The position numbers were made by a program, and so were the translations under genes. Below are positions 25,634 through 36,787 of a DNA stretch of 64,000 nt, one piece after another. The notes beneath the pieces were generated by a model. It was not told the DNA's origin, made no database searches, and was given only the letters and a program-made list of their open reading frames with translations. Every line of letters begins with the position of its first letter. Position 1 is the stretch's first letter. This stretch comes from Pleurotus ostreatus/Saccharomyces cerevisiae fusant (taxonomy: Eukaryota; Opisthokonta), in NCBI GenBank assembly GCA_024196135.1, contig JAMQCK010000069.1, forward strand, positions 37,626 through 101,625. The letters run 5' to 3'.

Positions 25634-26985
25634 ATGCCACCATCCCCAGCCTCCTCTGCTAGCACAACCTCCCTACATCAGCGACTATACTGTCCCATAT
25701 CTGGTCCCAATTCAGAACTGATAACTGTGCAATTGATAGAGGAGAAACCTAAGAAGATAGAAGAACCTGAGGCATGTTCCTTCTCGAATGGTTGTTATAC
25801 CGCAGCTCATCTGCGACAGTCAGGATGTATGGAATGGCTCTTTGGCCTCCCCCGCGGGGGGTTGTCTTACTATCTCTCGTCGCCGCAGAACATGATCTAT
25901 CGTGCGTGTCTTCGACTCGACGGATTCCCATCCTTAACGCAATCACAGTTCGTGAGGACATTGCGGAACTCTACGCCGGTGCCGAGTTCACCCTTGCACC
26001 TACTTTCGAACTCTACTGCGATATCATGGACTTCGTCAAGCATGCTGGCGTCGTCGATCGTGACGAAGAGGACGAGTCGCCACGCCGCCCTCTGACTGCG
26101 GTGCGTTGCCTGTAGCACTCCGCATGCACTTGTCTGATTAACGAACGAAATGTCTAGCTTTGCCCACCTTCTGGTCGGTATCGCTACGTATTCATCCCCT
26201 TTACGGAGGCGGCACGCAAGCTACAATCCGAGTTCAAGATGCAACCACAAACAGAGGCCGACATGAACGGGGGCGTACATCCTATCGAGAATAAAGCCCT
26301 CTTTCCCGGCAGCGATCAATTCCCGGTCGTGGAATCCCACGCCCACCCATTCTCAGTCTGCAACTACGCTAACGACGCATTTGAACACCGTCATTTCGGA
26401 GGGCGAATTCCCTCGCAGTGGGCAATATGCACCAACTTCGTACTGCGTCAATGGCGGCATCCAAAGTTCACCGTCCCGCAGTGGTTTCTCGACGCGCCGA
26501 AGAAGGGCGCGGGCGACTACTCCATCGATGGGTCAGAGAAATCCGGCTACAGTCTCGGCTCGTTGCTCAATTCCCTCCAACGCGCGCCCGGGGACCTGGA
26601 CGAGATACTCAAGGTCAGCGAGGTGGACTATCCCGAACTCCGCGAGAAGGTCCTCGAGTGGTTCGAGCGGAATAAGCAGCCCTCGAAGCTGCGGCGCTCG
26701 AAACGAATAGCGGAACGCATGGCGCGGGCGTCCTCGTATGGTTCCACCGCGAAGCCATCCTCGGATGACTGGTTCGATCCGCCGCCCTCGCCTCCGCATC
26801 GCCGTCGTCGTAAGGCGTCCCCGCCACCGCGTGCGTACGACGCCAACAAGGAGCGCGCGATTCCTGAATGGGTGCAGCAGAACGGTCGCTTTCCGACGCG
26901 GGAGTTCTCGAGCAACGACTGGGCGTTCTTCTACTATTCGACGTCGCTCGTGGGCCCTCTACCGGATAGTCAGAGTGGCTCTTGA
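25634..26985 (+). CDS. Family A protein A5 (degenerate HNH-like)
   Basis: Unknown function. Start at 25634 (MPPSPASSASTTSLHQRL, then YCPISGPNSELI). The frame stays open from exon 1 into exon 2 through a 48-nt stretch (25772-25819) that matches intron 1 of other copies but starts with GC instead of GT. It is either a GC-AG intron or retained sequence. Exon 2 core is CMEWLFGLPRGGLSYYL to PQNMIY, exon 3 REDIAELYAGAEFTLAPT, last exon LCPPSGRYRYVFIPFTEAA. The core is N-x8-A. Later blocks: SDQFPVVESHAHPFSVC (Ser replaces the usual Cys), RRSKRIAERMARASSYG, WVQQNGRFPTREFSSNDWAFF. Near-duplicate of A6. Head to head with B2. Confidence 0.82.
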
Positions 26986-27729
26986 CCTCGGACAGGGCGT
27001 TGGGCGAGCCTGAGAGCTCGACACTTCGAGACATGGACGCTCTGGCGCGCTCTCGCCGCGCCTGACACTGCACCAACATCCCAGTCGACTCTGTAGTCGC
27101 GTCACTCGCTGCGCGGCTCGTCAACTTTCGTGAGGATTGCGCAGCTCGCGGGTGGCTGCGCCCAACATGATGGCACAAAGCACACTCCGCTTCGCCTTGG
27201 CCCAGCGACATTTCATCGCCCTGGCGTGGCACCTCACCTGCTGTCGCTCTATACTGTCGGAGGCCTCTGCCGTTCGCGCGAACTCGGGCTCGGGAGGCTC
27301 TTAGGGCTCGCCGTACGACGCTACACACGACTTCATGGTGTCGAGGCCCAATGACCTACGCGTAACTGTATGCCGGCCTCAACGAGTCATCGACAAGCCT
27401 ATTTTGCGGGTCGGTTGCGATCGAGCCCTATCCCAGTCATTGACAAGGGTTTGTGCTCCTTGTCGGCGCGCTCGTGGACAGTACGCTCGCGCTCCCGCGA
27501 CTGTGCGTCCCATTGCGCATACAGTTTGCTTCGTTCGGCGCGCGCTCACGCCGCAGAGTGCTTGTCTATCTCGGAACGACGCTTGCTGCGGAAATGGTGG
27601 TTGATGACAAGAGTCGAAGTTCGCGCATCCCGCGCGGCCCGGGCCCCATGTGCTCGCATTTCGTGACGGTCGCGTGACTGAACAACGCGTCGATCAGACC
27701 CGGAGCGCCCTTGTTTCCTTCGAACCGTC
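26986..27729. other. Intergenic part of the A5/A6 tandem duplication
   Basis: Holds A5 downstream sequence and the A6 promoter. Blocks near 27374 (GGCCTCAACGAGTCA) recur downstream of A6 near 29561. The ~60 bases before the A6 ATG, with CGTGAC, GAACAACGCGTCGATCAG and GCGCCCTTGTTTCC, recur almost unchanged before A5. No gene. Confidence 0.6.
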
Positions 27730-29082
27730 ATGCCATCAACTCCCACCTCTTCCGCTACCATGTCCTCCCAATACCCGCGACTTCACTGCCCTATATCTGG
27801 TCCAAATGAGGAATTGATAACAGTACAGTTGATAGAGGAGAAACCTAAGAAGATAGAAGAGCCTCAGGCATGTTCCGTCTCGGACGATAGAGTCACTGCA
27901 GCTCATCTGCGACAGCTAGGATGTATGGAATGGCTCTGGGGCCTTCCTCGTGGGGGGCTGTCCTATTATCTTCAGTCGCAGCAGAACATGATCTCTTGTG
28001 CGTGTCTTTCAACTCGATGAAGTCCCATCTCTGACGCGACCACAGTTCGCGAGGACATTGCAGAACTCTACGCTGGTGCTGAGTTCACCCTTGCACCTAC
28101 ATTCAAGCTCTATTGCGATATCATGGACTTCATCAAGCATGCGGGCGTCGTCGATCGTAGTGAAGGGGACGAGTCCCCACGCCGGCCTCTAACTGCGGTG
28201 CGTCGTCTGCAGCACCTCTCATGCGCTTGTCTGATCAACGAACCAATCATACAGCTGTGCCCCCCTTCTGGCCGATACCGCTACGTTTTCATCCCCTTCA
28301 CGGAGGCGGCTCGCAAGCTACAATCCAAGTTCAAGATGCAATCACAAACGGAGGACGACATGAACGGGGGCGTGCACCCTATCGACAATCAACCCCTTCT
28401 CCCCGGCAGCGATCAGTTTCCGATAGTGGAATGCCATACCCACCCGTTTTCAATCTGCAACTTTGGCCAGGAGGCATTCGACCACCGCGATTTTGGAGGG
28501 CGGGTTGCCTCGCAGTGGGCGATATGCACCAACTTCGTACTGCGTCAATGGCGAAATCCAAAGTTCACCGTCCCGCAGTGGTTCCTCGACGCGCCGAAGA
28601 AGGACGTGGGCGACTATTCCATCGATGGCTCGGAGAAATCCGGCTACAGTCTCGGCTCGTTGCTCAATTCCATCCAACGCGCGCCCGGGGACCTGGACGA
28701 GATACTCAAGATTAGCGAGGTGGACTATCCCGAGCTCCGCGAGAAAGTCCTCGAGTGGTTCGAGCGGAATAAGCAACCGTCGAAGCTGCGGCGCTCCAAA
28801 CGGATAGCAGAACGCATGGCGCGAGCGTCCTCGTATGGATCCACCGCGAAATCGTCCTCGCCTAACTGGTTCGATCCGCCACCCTCGCCCCCGCGTTGCC
28901 GTCGTCGTAAGGCATCCCCGCCACCGCGCGCGTACGACGTCAACAAGGAGCGCGCGATTCCTGAATGGGTGCAGCAGAATGGCCGTTTCCCGACGCGGGA
29001 GTTCTCAAGCAACGACTGGGCGTTCTTCTACTATCCGACATCGCTCGTGGGCCATCTACCGGATTTTCAGAGTGGCTCTTGA
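27730..29082 (+). CDS. Family A protein A6 (degenerate HNH-like)
   Basis: Unknown function. Start at 27730 (MPSTPTSSATMSSQYPRL). Exons 27730-27997, 28046-28197 and 28255-29082 give 415 residues. If the GC-AG segment 27868-27915 is spliced out the protein has 399. Core QNMISFREDIA is N-x8-A. Later blocks: SDQFPIVECHTHPFSIC, SLLNSIQRAPGDLDEIL, RRSKRIAERMARASSYG and WVQQNGRFPTREFSSNDWAFF. Intron 3 is open in all three bases of frame, so retention would also keep the protein in frame. A recent tandem copy of A5: ATG-to-ATG distance is 2096 bp. Confidence 0.82.
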
Positions 29083-30389
29083 CCTCGGGCCGGACGTCGA
29101 ACGGGTCTCATAGCCCACCCTTAGACGCTTTGGTCCGCTCTAGCCGAGCCTAATGCTGTCTCTCGACAAGCCACTCCCATGGTCGCGCAATTCGGATGGC
29201 CTTGCACAGCTCATCCTTCGTGGAAAGCACGCACTCCGCGGTCACTGCCCTCCAGCCATCACCTTGTTTCGTCTATTAAGGCGTTCGTTGCCGCGCTCGC
29301 GCTCTTCACCGCCCCAGACGATGCCCCGCGCCCCTATCCACGGCCGCGCTCACTCCAAGTGGCGCCGCCGCGCACCTCGCACCAACTTGGCCTCGCCGCG
29401 TTTTACCTGCTATCTGTTTTTAGTAGGCTTGAAGCGGCGCTGCTCGATGCCTCCGGTGCTTGCGCGAACTCGGGCTCAGGAGGGTCTTGAGGCGCGCCGT
29501 ACGCCGCCACACAAGGCTTCACGGTGCCGAGTTTCCGTGAACTACGCGAAACCATACGACGGCCTCAACGAGTCATTGACAAACCTCCTTCGCCGTTCGG
29601 TTGCGATCGACCGCTATCTCAGCCATCGACAAGGACTACTCCTTGTCAGCGCGCTCATGGAACATGCGCCTGCGCTGCCTCGGCCGTGCTTCCCACAACG
29701 TGTACAGCCCGCCTCGTGTAATAGCGCGCTACAGTCCACCTCGGGTAATAGCGCGCGCTCCCTTCCTGCCATCGTGCGCTTCATACAAAGATCCTCCTTT
29801 CTACCGTATAATACAATGCACATCTCTGAGCGCCGCCGCTAAGACTGCTCTGCATCCCCGGTACACCTGCGCGATCTTAGAAGTGCACCCATCGGGATCT
29901 GCCCGATGCGCGAACAAAGCAAGACAGTCAGATTCCAGAAAACAAGCGAGTTGCGCAGATCTTGAGGACAAAGCAAGACGATCTAGTGAAGACGAAGCAA
30001 GCGAGCAAGATCGCCTTGCTTTGTCTGAAGTTGCGGTGCGATCTCATAACCCAGAAAGGGTTGCCCTTTGCGCGCCGAAAGAGGGTGAGATGGCACGGAA
30101 GAGGAAAAATAGACACGAAAAGAGGAACAATAGACACGAAAGAGGAACAATAGACACGAAAGAAGAACAATAGACACGGAAGACCGACAGCACACGAGTA
30201 AGATTGACGAAAATGAGGATACAAAAGCTATGGATACAGTGAAGCGGGAAGGCATGATACAATGGGCTCGGAGGGAAGGAAGGCATACAGGGTCGTAATG
30301 GCATGAAATGTCGTCGAAGGTCGTGAAGATGAGGCATAATACAATGGGGTAGGGTCGTGGAGAGGGGTCCCTGAGAGGCGTGTCCTGAT
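29083..30389. other. Gene-free stretch between A6 and HMG gene C1
   Basis: First ~700 bases belong to the A5/A6 duplication. From about 29910 there are repeated ACAAAGCAAG and CTTGCTTTGT words (29912, 29968, 30015; 29991 has GACGAAGCAA). A 20-bp tandem repeat (30101-30180) follows, then the 3' side of C1. No gene seen. Confidence 0.6.
30101..30180. repeat. 20-bp tandem repeat, 4 units
   Basis: Four head-to-tail units of GAGGAACAATAGACACGAAA; the first (AAAAAT for ACAAT) and fourth (GAAG, CGGA) are slightly diverged. Each of the last three holds AACAAT, a core that HMG boxes of the SOX/MATA type can bind. The other arm of the inverted repeat has only a single related copy (near 42390), so the array grew after the duplication. 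Confidence 0.85.
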
Positions 30390-31345
30390 CTACCACGCGC
30401 TCCCGTCGCAGAGGAAGGTGTTGTGGACGATATCCTGCCTGTGCGGGAGGATAGCGAAATGCTGGAGCTGAGCAGCGAACTCCGGGCTGCTGGGGTCGGC
30501 AGTGGGGTACGGGTAGGTCTGGATGCGCGTCAGCGTCGTGTTCTACGCAAAGCGAAGGACTGCACACACCTGAGTGCAGAAGTAGGGGTCGTTTGGGCTG
30601 AAGGTGGGCTCGGTCTGGTAGAAGGCTAGCTCCTCCGGGATAGGTGCGGGCGCATCTACAGTGAGCGCAGCAGGCAGCGTGAAGTCATCCTCGGTGAAGG
30701 TGACGACTGGGGAGGGCGCGCTCGACTCCCAGGAGCTCGAAGTGACGGAGGTGGTGCTCCAGGAGGAGGGGGAAGGGGAGGGGACGCTGAATAGTTCCAC
30801 CTCGCTCCAGTCGATGGTCGACGCGTCGGAGATGGTGATCGGCGAGGCCGGCGCAGGTACAGCGCCCGCCGCATCGCTCGCAGCACGGGCAGACTTGGTG
30901 CAGGCAGTCTTCGAGCTTGACGCAGCGGAGGAGGGGGAGGACTTCTTGGCGCGGGAGCGGGAGGACTTGGAGGAGGAAGCCTTGGGCGTGTTCCACTCGT
31001 AATCGGGGTTCTCCCTCTTGAAGCGCTCCGCGATCTCCTGCGCCTTGCGCTGATACGGCAGCTTCTCCGCGTCCGTCAGGAGGTTCCACGTCGCCCCCGC
31101 AGCCTGGCTGAGACTGCGCTGGTGCTTGTCTCCCTCATGCTTCGCGATGTAGTCGGAGCGGAACAGGATGAACGCGTTGGGCGGGCGGGCGACCTTGGGC
31201 TTGCCATTGTTGTCGAGCGGGGCTGGAGAAGCAGCGTCAACAAAGCAAGATACGGGACAAAGCAAGGCGTGAGCGCACCTCCATACGGCCTGCATCGCCG
31301 CAACAGGGCGCGCGCGGCGCTAGCGGTGGACTGCTGCACGGGCAT
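30390..31345 (-). CDS. HMG-box protein C1 (MATA_HMG-type)
   Basis: Sequence-specific DNA-binding protein, probably a nuclear transcription factor. Exons 31279-31345, 30570-31222 and 30390-30518 give 282 residues with matching phases. The HMG box (about residues 33-102) begins VARPPNAFILFRSDYI and continues GATWNLLTDAEKLPYQRKA and RENPDYEW; RPPNAFILFR is typical of fungal mating-type/sexual HMG factors. A Ser/Lys-rich basic stretch follows, then an acidic Ser/Pro-rich part. The C-terminus is LPHRQDIVHNTFLCDGSAW. Intron 1 contains two ACAAAGCAAG words. Nearly identical to C2 in inverted orientation, and a more distant paralog of C3. No homeodomain or pheromone gene is nearby, so it is not evidence of a mating-type locus. 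Confidence 0.92.
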
Positions 31346-31440
31346 TTCAAGGAGGTGGGGAGGTTATGGGGGTCGTAGAGAGTCGCTGAAGGCGCTGGAG
31401 ATGCTGCGATGTGCTGGAGATGACATCCTGAAGAGCCAGG

Positions 31441-31447
31441 TTTTATA
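31441..31447 (-). promoter_or_regulatory. TATA box of HMG gene C1
   Basis: TATAAAA on the minus strand, its 5' base 102 nt before the ATG. The same box sits at exactly the same distance before C2 and C3. A shared AGTGTGAGTATAGA block lies ~60 bases further upstream. Confidence 0.75.
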
Positions 31448-31645
31448 CCGGACGAGCACGATCGCCATAGTAGAGGCGCGAGAAAAGCCAATCTCTCTAT
31501 ACTCACACTACAAGTGCCTCATGCAAGTTCGTCACAAACGTGGTCGGCAGCGCTCGGCACACCCGTCCTTGGGCCTGCTTGCCTCGATATGGCGGGCGCG
31601 AGGCAGATCGCTATCGACGGAGGGTAGCTTCTGACCATGCAAGCC

Positions 31646-32403
31646 AAAGGCCTCGAGTGGAACATGCAAGGAGGGCGCAATGAGGGCGTCAGGCGTGGGA
31701 CACATCGATTCATAGATGAACCTCCGTCATGGCTACACAGCTCACAGAACTGTGTACCTATTATTCAGCAGCTCAGTTACGCTTGCAGGTCATGTAGATC
31801 CTATCCTAGGGTACTAAAGCTAGTTGAGGCCCGTAAAGACTACCACCTGTTCCCGTACACTGCATGGCGTTCAAGGCGGAGGGAACAATTGGTGACGAGT
31901 GACCGTGACCTGTAGCTGTCACCGTTCAAGTTCAGCAATGCACGTGACTGGGTGATGTGCAGGTCACTGTCAGACTCTGCGCATTCCAGGCTTTCACATC
32001 TCCAGCGGGACAATCTGATATGCCCATGTACTACAGCCTCTAACGAATAATATGACAACTCGTCCGAGCCAAGTCCATCTCAACATGCAATGGGAATATC
32101 GCTGCAGTAGAGCCATACCAGTATGGGGGATAGGCACTGACTACCAAGTACTCTCCCATGTCACGCCCGGCCTTTGAGAAATACCTTGCGCTCAAATCCC
32201 AGGCGAACGGATGTGGGACTGTCGACGAGAAGGCCAAGGGCTTGCGTCCGAAGTTCAACATGGTGTCACGCGCCTATCTTGTCACACCAGAGGGTCGATC
32301 AAGATCAAAAAATTCTGTCAAGTCCGCCTTTCGTCTTCCGCACACGCGCGCCCCTTTCCCCGGCCTTCAACCAACTTTTTCCATCTACACGGGCCTGCAG
32401 ATC
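31646..32403. other. Fibrillarin promoter side, no gene seen
   Basis: Divergent spacer between C1 and fibrillarin. Short frames only. Confidence 0.5.
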
Positions 32404-33564
32404 ATGGCATTTGGTGCGCCCCAACTCTAGAAAACGACGTATCAGCGATACTGAACATCAGCTCTGCAGGCGAAAGAGGCGGTCGTGGCGGCTTCGGACG
32501 AGGCGGAGGAGGCGGTAGGGGAGCTCCCCGCGGTGGTGGATTTGGTGGTCGTGGTGGCCCCCCTGGTCGGGGTGGTATGCGTGGTGCGTATTCGTACTTT
32601 CCCATCCATGCAAAGTCGCTGAACTGAGCTTCAGGCGGACGCGGCGGTGGTCGCGGTGCCCCCGGCGGTCGTGGAGGTCCCCGTGGCGGCGGACGCGGAC
32701 GTGGTGCGCCTCGCGGTGGTCGCGGTGGTGCCCGCGGCGGCGCAAAGACGGTCATCGAGCCGCACAAGCACGCCGGTGTCTTCATCGCAAAGGGCAAGGA
32801 ACAGATGCTCGTCACCCGTAACATCGTCCCCGGCGAGTCCGTCTATGGAGAGAAGCGCATTTCCGTCGAGGGCCAGGAGGAGGGCACGAAGACGGAGTAC
32901 CGTGTGTGGAACCCCTTCAGGAGCAAGTTGGCGGCTGGTATCCTTGGTGGTCTCGACAGCATTTTCATCGGCCCGGGCAACAAGGTGCTCTACTTGGGTG
33001 CTGCCAGCGGTACGAGCGTGAGCCATGTCGCGGATGTGGTGGGCCCGGAGGGGACAGTGTACGCGGTCGAGTTCTCGCCTCGTTCAGGACGCGACTTGAT
33101 CAACATGGCCAAGAAGCGGACGAATGTCATTCGTAAGTTTGCTGGTCCCCTGATCATCGTACATCCCAGCTGACCCATCTCTAGCCATCGTTGAGGACGC
33201 GCGTTTACCGCAGAAGTACCGGATGCTGCTCGGGATGGTCGACACGATCTTCGCCGACGTTGCGCAGCCGGATCAGGCACGTATCGTGCTCGAGAACGCG
33301 AAGCAGTTCTTGAAGGACGGCGGGCACATCGTCGTTTCCGTCAAGGCTAGCTGCATTGACTCGACCGCGCCGCCAGACGTGGTGTTCGCGTCGCAAAGAA
33401 AAGAGCTGGAGGAGGGCGCTTGCAAGCCGCTCGAGCAGCTCACCCTGGAGCCGTACGAGCGAGACCACGCTATGATCACTGGTATGTTTGACTCGAGATA
33501 GCGTTCTCTCATTTGACTAACTGGCTTTCCAGCCGTGTACTTGAGGCATAAGAAGAGCACTTGA
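32404..33564 (+). CDS. NOP1: Fibrillarin, box C/D snoRNP 2'-O-methyltransferase
   Basis: Nucleolar methyltransferase that methylates ribose 2'-OH in pre-rRNA (and a histone H2A Gln in yeast). Exons 32404-32413, 32470-32583, 32635-33132, 33185-33481 and 33533-33564 sum to 951 nt and encode 316 residues. The start was chosen because the 10-nt first exon (ATG GCA TTT G) gives [16 protein letters not shown], the normal fibrillarin beginning. Residues 1-77 form the Gly/Arg-rich domain. Then come [19 protein letters not shown], the SAM-binding [29 protein letters not shown] and [10 protein letters not shown]. It ends [10 protein letters not shown]. Lies inside the inverted-repeat spacer, with PMT2 342 bp downstream on the same strand. 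Confidence 0.98.
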
Positions 33565-33905
33565 GGTGCCTTCGTTCTTTGTCTCCGTCTTGTTTCCCGG
33601 ACTCGGATTTGTCGCTTGTATCTTAAAAGTATCTGCCCTCTGTACTGTTTTGCTTGCTATATATAATGGCCCTCCCACGAAGCCGCGATCTGCGTAGATA
33701 GAGTGAGTCTAGCGTACTCGAGAAGGCGCCAGGGCTGTACAGTACGCCAACAATACGTGTCCCCGCAGTCCGATCAACAAGACTTTCTACACTTGTCTCC
33801 GACTCCCACTACTACTTAGCGCACGCCGCGCCGCCACCACACCCCACCCCAGCCGCCCCCTCGGTTGAGCGCCCAACGAACGCGTGCTCGGCAAAAAGCG
33901 GACGG

Positions 33906-36657
33906 ATGCGACCGCCAGCTGCGATTGCCGTGGACTTTGAGCGCGAGCCCCGGTCATCGTCCGACTACGAGGAAATACAAGCACAGGAGCTCCCCTTGCA
34001 CTACATGAACGAGGACAAGGCACGCAGGCGGGTGCCCAAGGGGCCCAGCAGCATCGGCTACCCTAGCACGGACGACATCGCCGCGCGCGACGCGTACGAT
34101 GACGACGAGGGGAAGGATGTCTACAACAAGGCCCGCCCCATCCCGCGCCTCAGTAGCGGGCGCAACCGCCCCATCCACCAGCCGCCCGCGACCTCTATAG
34201 TGCGTGGCTTGACCCACTCAAATTCATCATCGCTAATTTCGTCCCTCACCGCAGCGCGAGTTTGTGCAGCAGAACATCGAGCACCTGCCCCCTGTCGTCT
34301 ACACCCTCCTCTCCTGCTACACGCGCTACCACAACATCGGCAAGTCGAATGTCGTCGTCTGGGACGAAGCCCACTTCGGCAAGTTCGGCTCCCACTACCT
34401 CAAGCGCGAGTTCTACTTCGATGTCCACCCGCCGCTTGGGAAGATGCTCGTCGGCCTCGCCGGCCTGCTCTCGGGCTACAACGGCGGCTTCGACTTCAAG
34501 AGCGGCGCGGAGTACCCAGAGACCGTACCCTACGTGTCCATGCGCGTCATGCTCGCGACGTTCGGCGTGGGCATGGTCCCGCTGGCGTGGTACACCTGCG
34601 TCGAGCTCGGGATGAGCATGTGGGCGTGCCATCTCGTCACCCTCATGGTCCTGCTCGACGTTGGCTGGCTCACCATATCACGGTTTATACTGCTCGACTC
34701 GATGCTGCTCTTCTTCACATTCCTTACCGTCTTCTGTCTCACCAAGTTCCACAATCAACAACAATTGTACGTGTCCTCTCTGCGTATCCCTGCCAGTCAA
34801 CTCACTTGTTTTGTAGCTCCTTCTCCTTCGATTGGTGGATGTGGCTAGCATTCACCGGAGTATCAATCGGCTTGGTGACGAGGTACGTGATCTCGAACTG
34901 AATGAATGCATGCGCAATTGCTGACACTGCTCCAGCGTGAAGATGGTTGGGCTATTCGTGACCGCCCTTGTCGGCCTGTACACCATCGAGGACTTATGGG
35001 AAAAGTTTGGTGACCTGCGCATGTCGGTCCGCGAGCAAGCATGGCATTGGGGCGCTCGAATAGCATGTCTCATTGTCATCCCCATCCTGGTCTTCATGGC
35101 GTCCTTCAAAATCCACTTCATGGTTCTCAACCACTCTGGTCCTGGTGATGCCCAGATGAGCTCCCTCTTCCAGGCAAATCTGGTTGGGAATGACTTCGCG
35201 AAGAACCCGCTCGGTGCGTCTTGGTTACTAAGGTTCTGTTCCATGCTCACGTTCTCTATAGAGGTCGCCTTCGGATCGAAGATCACCTTGAAAAACTACG
35301 GTTACGGAGGTGGCCTGCTTCACTCGCACGTTCAGACTTTCCCTACGGGCTCCAAACAGCAGCAAGTCACTTGCTACCACTACAAGGACAACAACAACGA
35401 GTGGAACGTCATGCCCACCTGGGAGGAGCCCGACTACAACCCGAACGACCCCGAGATTCGCTTCCTCCAGGACGGCGACGTGATTCGTCTTCAGCACGTC
35501 TCCACTGGCCGCAACCTGCACTCGCACACCATTCCTGCCCCAGTCACCAAGCTCAACTACGAGGTCGCCGGGTACGGCAACCAGACGGTCGGCGACCACA
35601 ACGACTACTGGGTCGTCGAGATCGTTGACGACGTCAAGGCCGGCAGCAAGGACCAGGTCCCGCGCGTGCACTCGCTCACGACGCGCCTGCGCTTCCGGCA
35701 CAAGGTGCTTAACTGCTACCTGCGCGCCGCGAACGCCGTGCTTCCGCAGTGGGGCTTCAAGCAGATCGAGGTTTCGTGCGACAAGGAGAACAACCCGAAG
35801 GACACGCACACGTACTGGAACGTCGAGGGCCACTGGAACGACCGGCTGCCGGCGGGCGATATGAAGCTCTACCGCTCGCCGTTCCTGCGGGACTTCTGGC
35901 ACCTGAACGTGGCGATGATGACGAGCAACAACGCGCTGGTGCCGGATCCGGACAAGGAGGATATCCTCGCGAGCAAGCCCTTCGACTGGCCGTTCTTGCA
36001 TCTTGGTCTTCGAATGTGCGGCTGGGGCGATAACCAGACGAAGTACTACTTGCTCGGGACGCCGGTGATCTGGTGGGGAAGCACGCTGAGCTTGATGGGA
36101 GCGGTACTCGCCTTGGGGGTCTATGTCCTGCGCAAGCAGCGACGCTATGTGGACATGGACGCGAGAGAATGGGATCACTTCTTGTACGTCGGGAAGATCG
36201 CGTTCTTCGGATGGGCGTTGCACTATGGTGAGTAGATTGTCCCGCTATCGGGATTCATTCTGACGTCCTTGTAGTACCATTCTTGATCATGGGCCGTGTC
36301 ACATACTTGCACCACTACGTGAGCACCGCTTCGTCTGCTGAGCTTCCTGCGTGTTGACTGACTGCTGCGTAGCTGCCGACACTATACTTTGCGGTGCTGA
36401 TGCTCGGGCACATGCTCGACCACTTCATCTTCTCATCACGCCGCTTCTCGGAAAAGACGAAGCTGTACACGTTCGGTGGCATCGCGTTCACCATCTTCGC
36501 GTGCTTCTGGTGGTTCAAGGGCGTGTCGTTCGGCATCGATGGGCCGATTAACGAGCACTGGGGGCTGGGGTGGAGAAAGGTGAGCATATCCAGCGCTTGG
36601 CTTGCATGTAAGACGTTGACGATAATCTTTCAGAGCTGGAATATCTACAATCATTGA
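33906..36657 (+). CDS. PMT2: Protein O-mannosyltransferase, PMT2 subfamily
   Basis: ER membrane enzyme that moves mannose from dolichyl-phosphate-mannose to Ser/Thr of secretory proteins. The cytosolic N-tail (MRPPAAIAVDFE) is followed by an exon with the luminal loop-1 block VVWDEAHFGKFGSHYLKRE, whose Asp-Glu pair is the catalytic DE motif of the family. FDVHPPLGKMLVGLAGLLSGY comes next, then several TM helices. The MIR region reads KNYGYGGGLLHSHVQTFPTG and QQQVTCYHYKDNNNEW, the form seen in PMT2 rather than PMT1 or PMT4. Late TM blocks include HMLDHFIFSSRRFSEKTK and the end is SWNIYNH. Seven or more introns. Tail to tail with the gene at 36788. Confidence 0.96.
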
Positions 36658-36787
36658 CGGACTACTCCATACTGATGTACAGAGCGGGCCTTAATTATTT
36701 AATCTCTTCCCGGAAGGGATGCACATACGCACAAGGGTGATATGCGGTGACACAGTGGTATAGGTGTAAGTCGTGGGCCTTCTGCTA

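Larger units (their letters stand above)
25450..29750 (+). repeat. ~2.1 kb direct tandem duplication carrying A5 and A6
   Basis: Two successive units, each with the same promoter block, one family A gene and a similar ~600 bp downstream sequence. Gene-to-gene offset is 2096 bp; in the downstream part the offset grows to about 2187 bp because of insertions or deletions. Borders are approximate. Confidence 0.75.
30005..31645 (-). repeat. Left arm of a ~1.6 kb inverted repeat (HMG gene C1)
   Basis: Read on the minus strand this segment matches 40932-42485 on the plus strand. It covers promoter, whole HMG gene with both introns, and ~380 bp of downstream sequence (GGGTTATGAGATCGCA at the outer end, GCATGGTCAGAAG at the inner end). 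The arms are separated by about 9.3 kb. Confidence 0.85.

Noticed and set aside
26615..27328. 237-codon minus-strand frame over the A5 3' part
   Set aside because: Shadow of the A5 last exon, with Arg/Ser-rich composition typical of an antisense frame in GC-rich coding DNA.
29153..29842. 229-codon plus-strand frame downstream of A6
   Set aside because: It lies in the duplicated downstream region, its counterpart after A5 is broken in the same frame, and no domain is visible.
35228..36223. 331-codon minus-strand frame opposite PMT2
   Set aside because: Shadow of the conserved PMT2 MIR exon; no domain in its translation.
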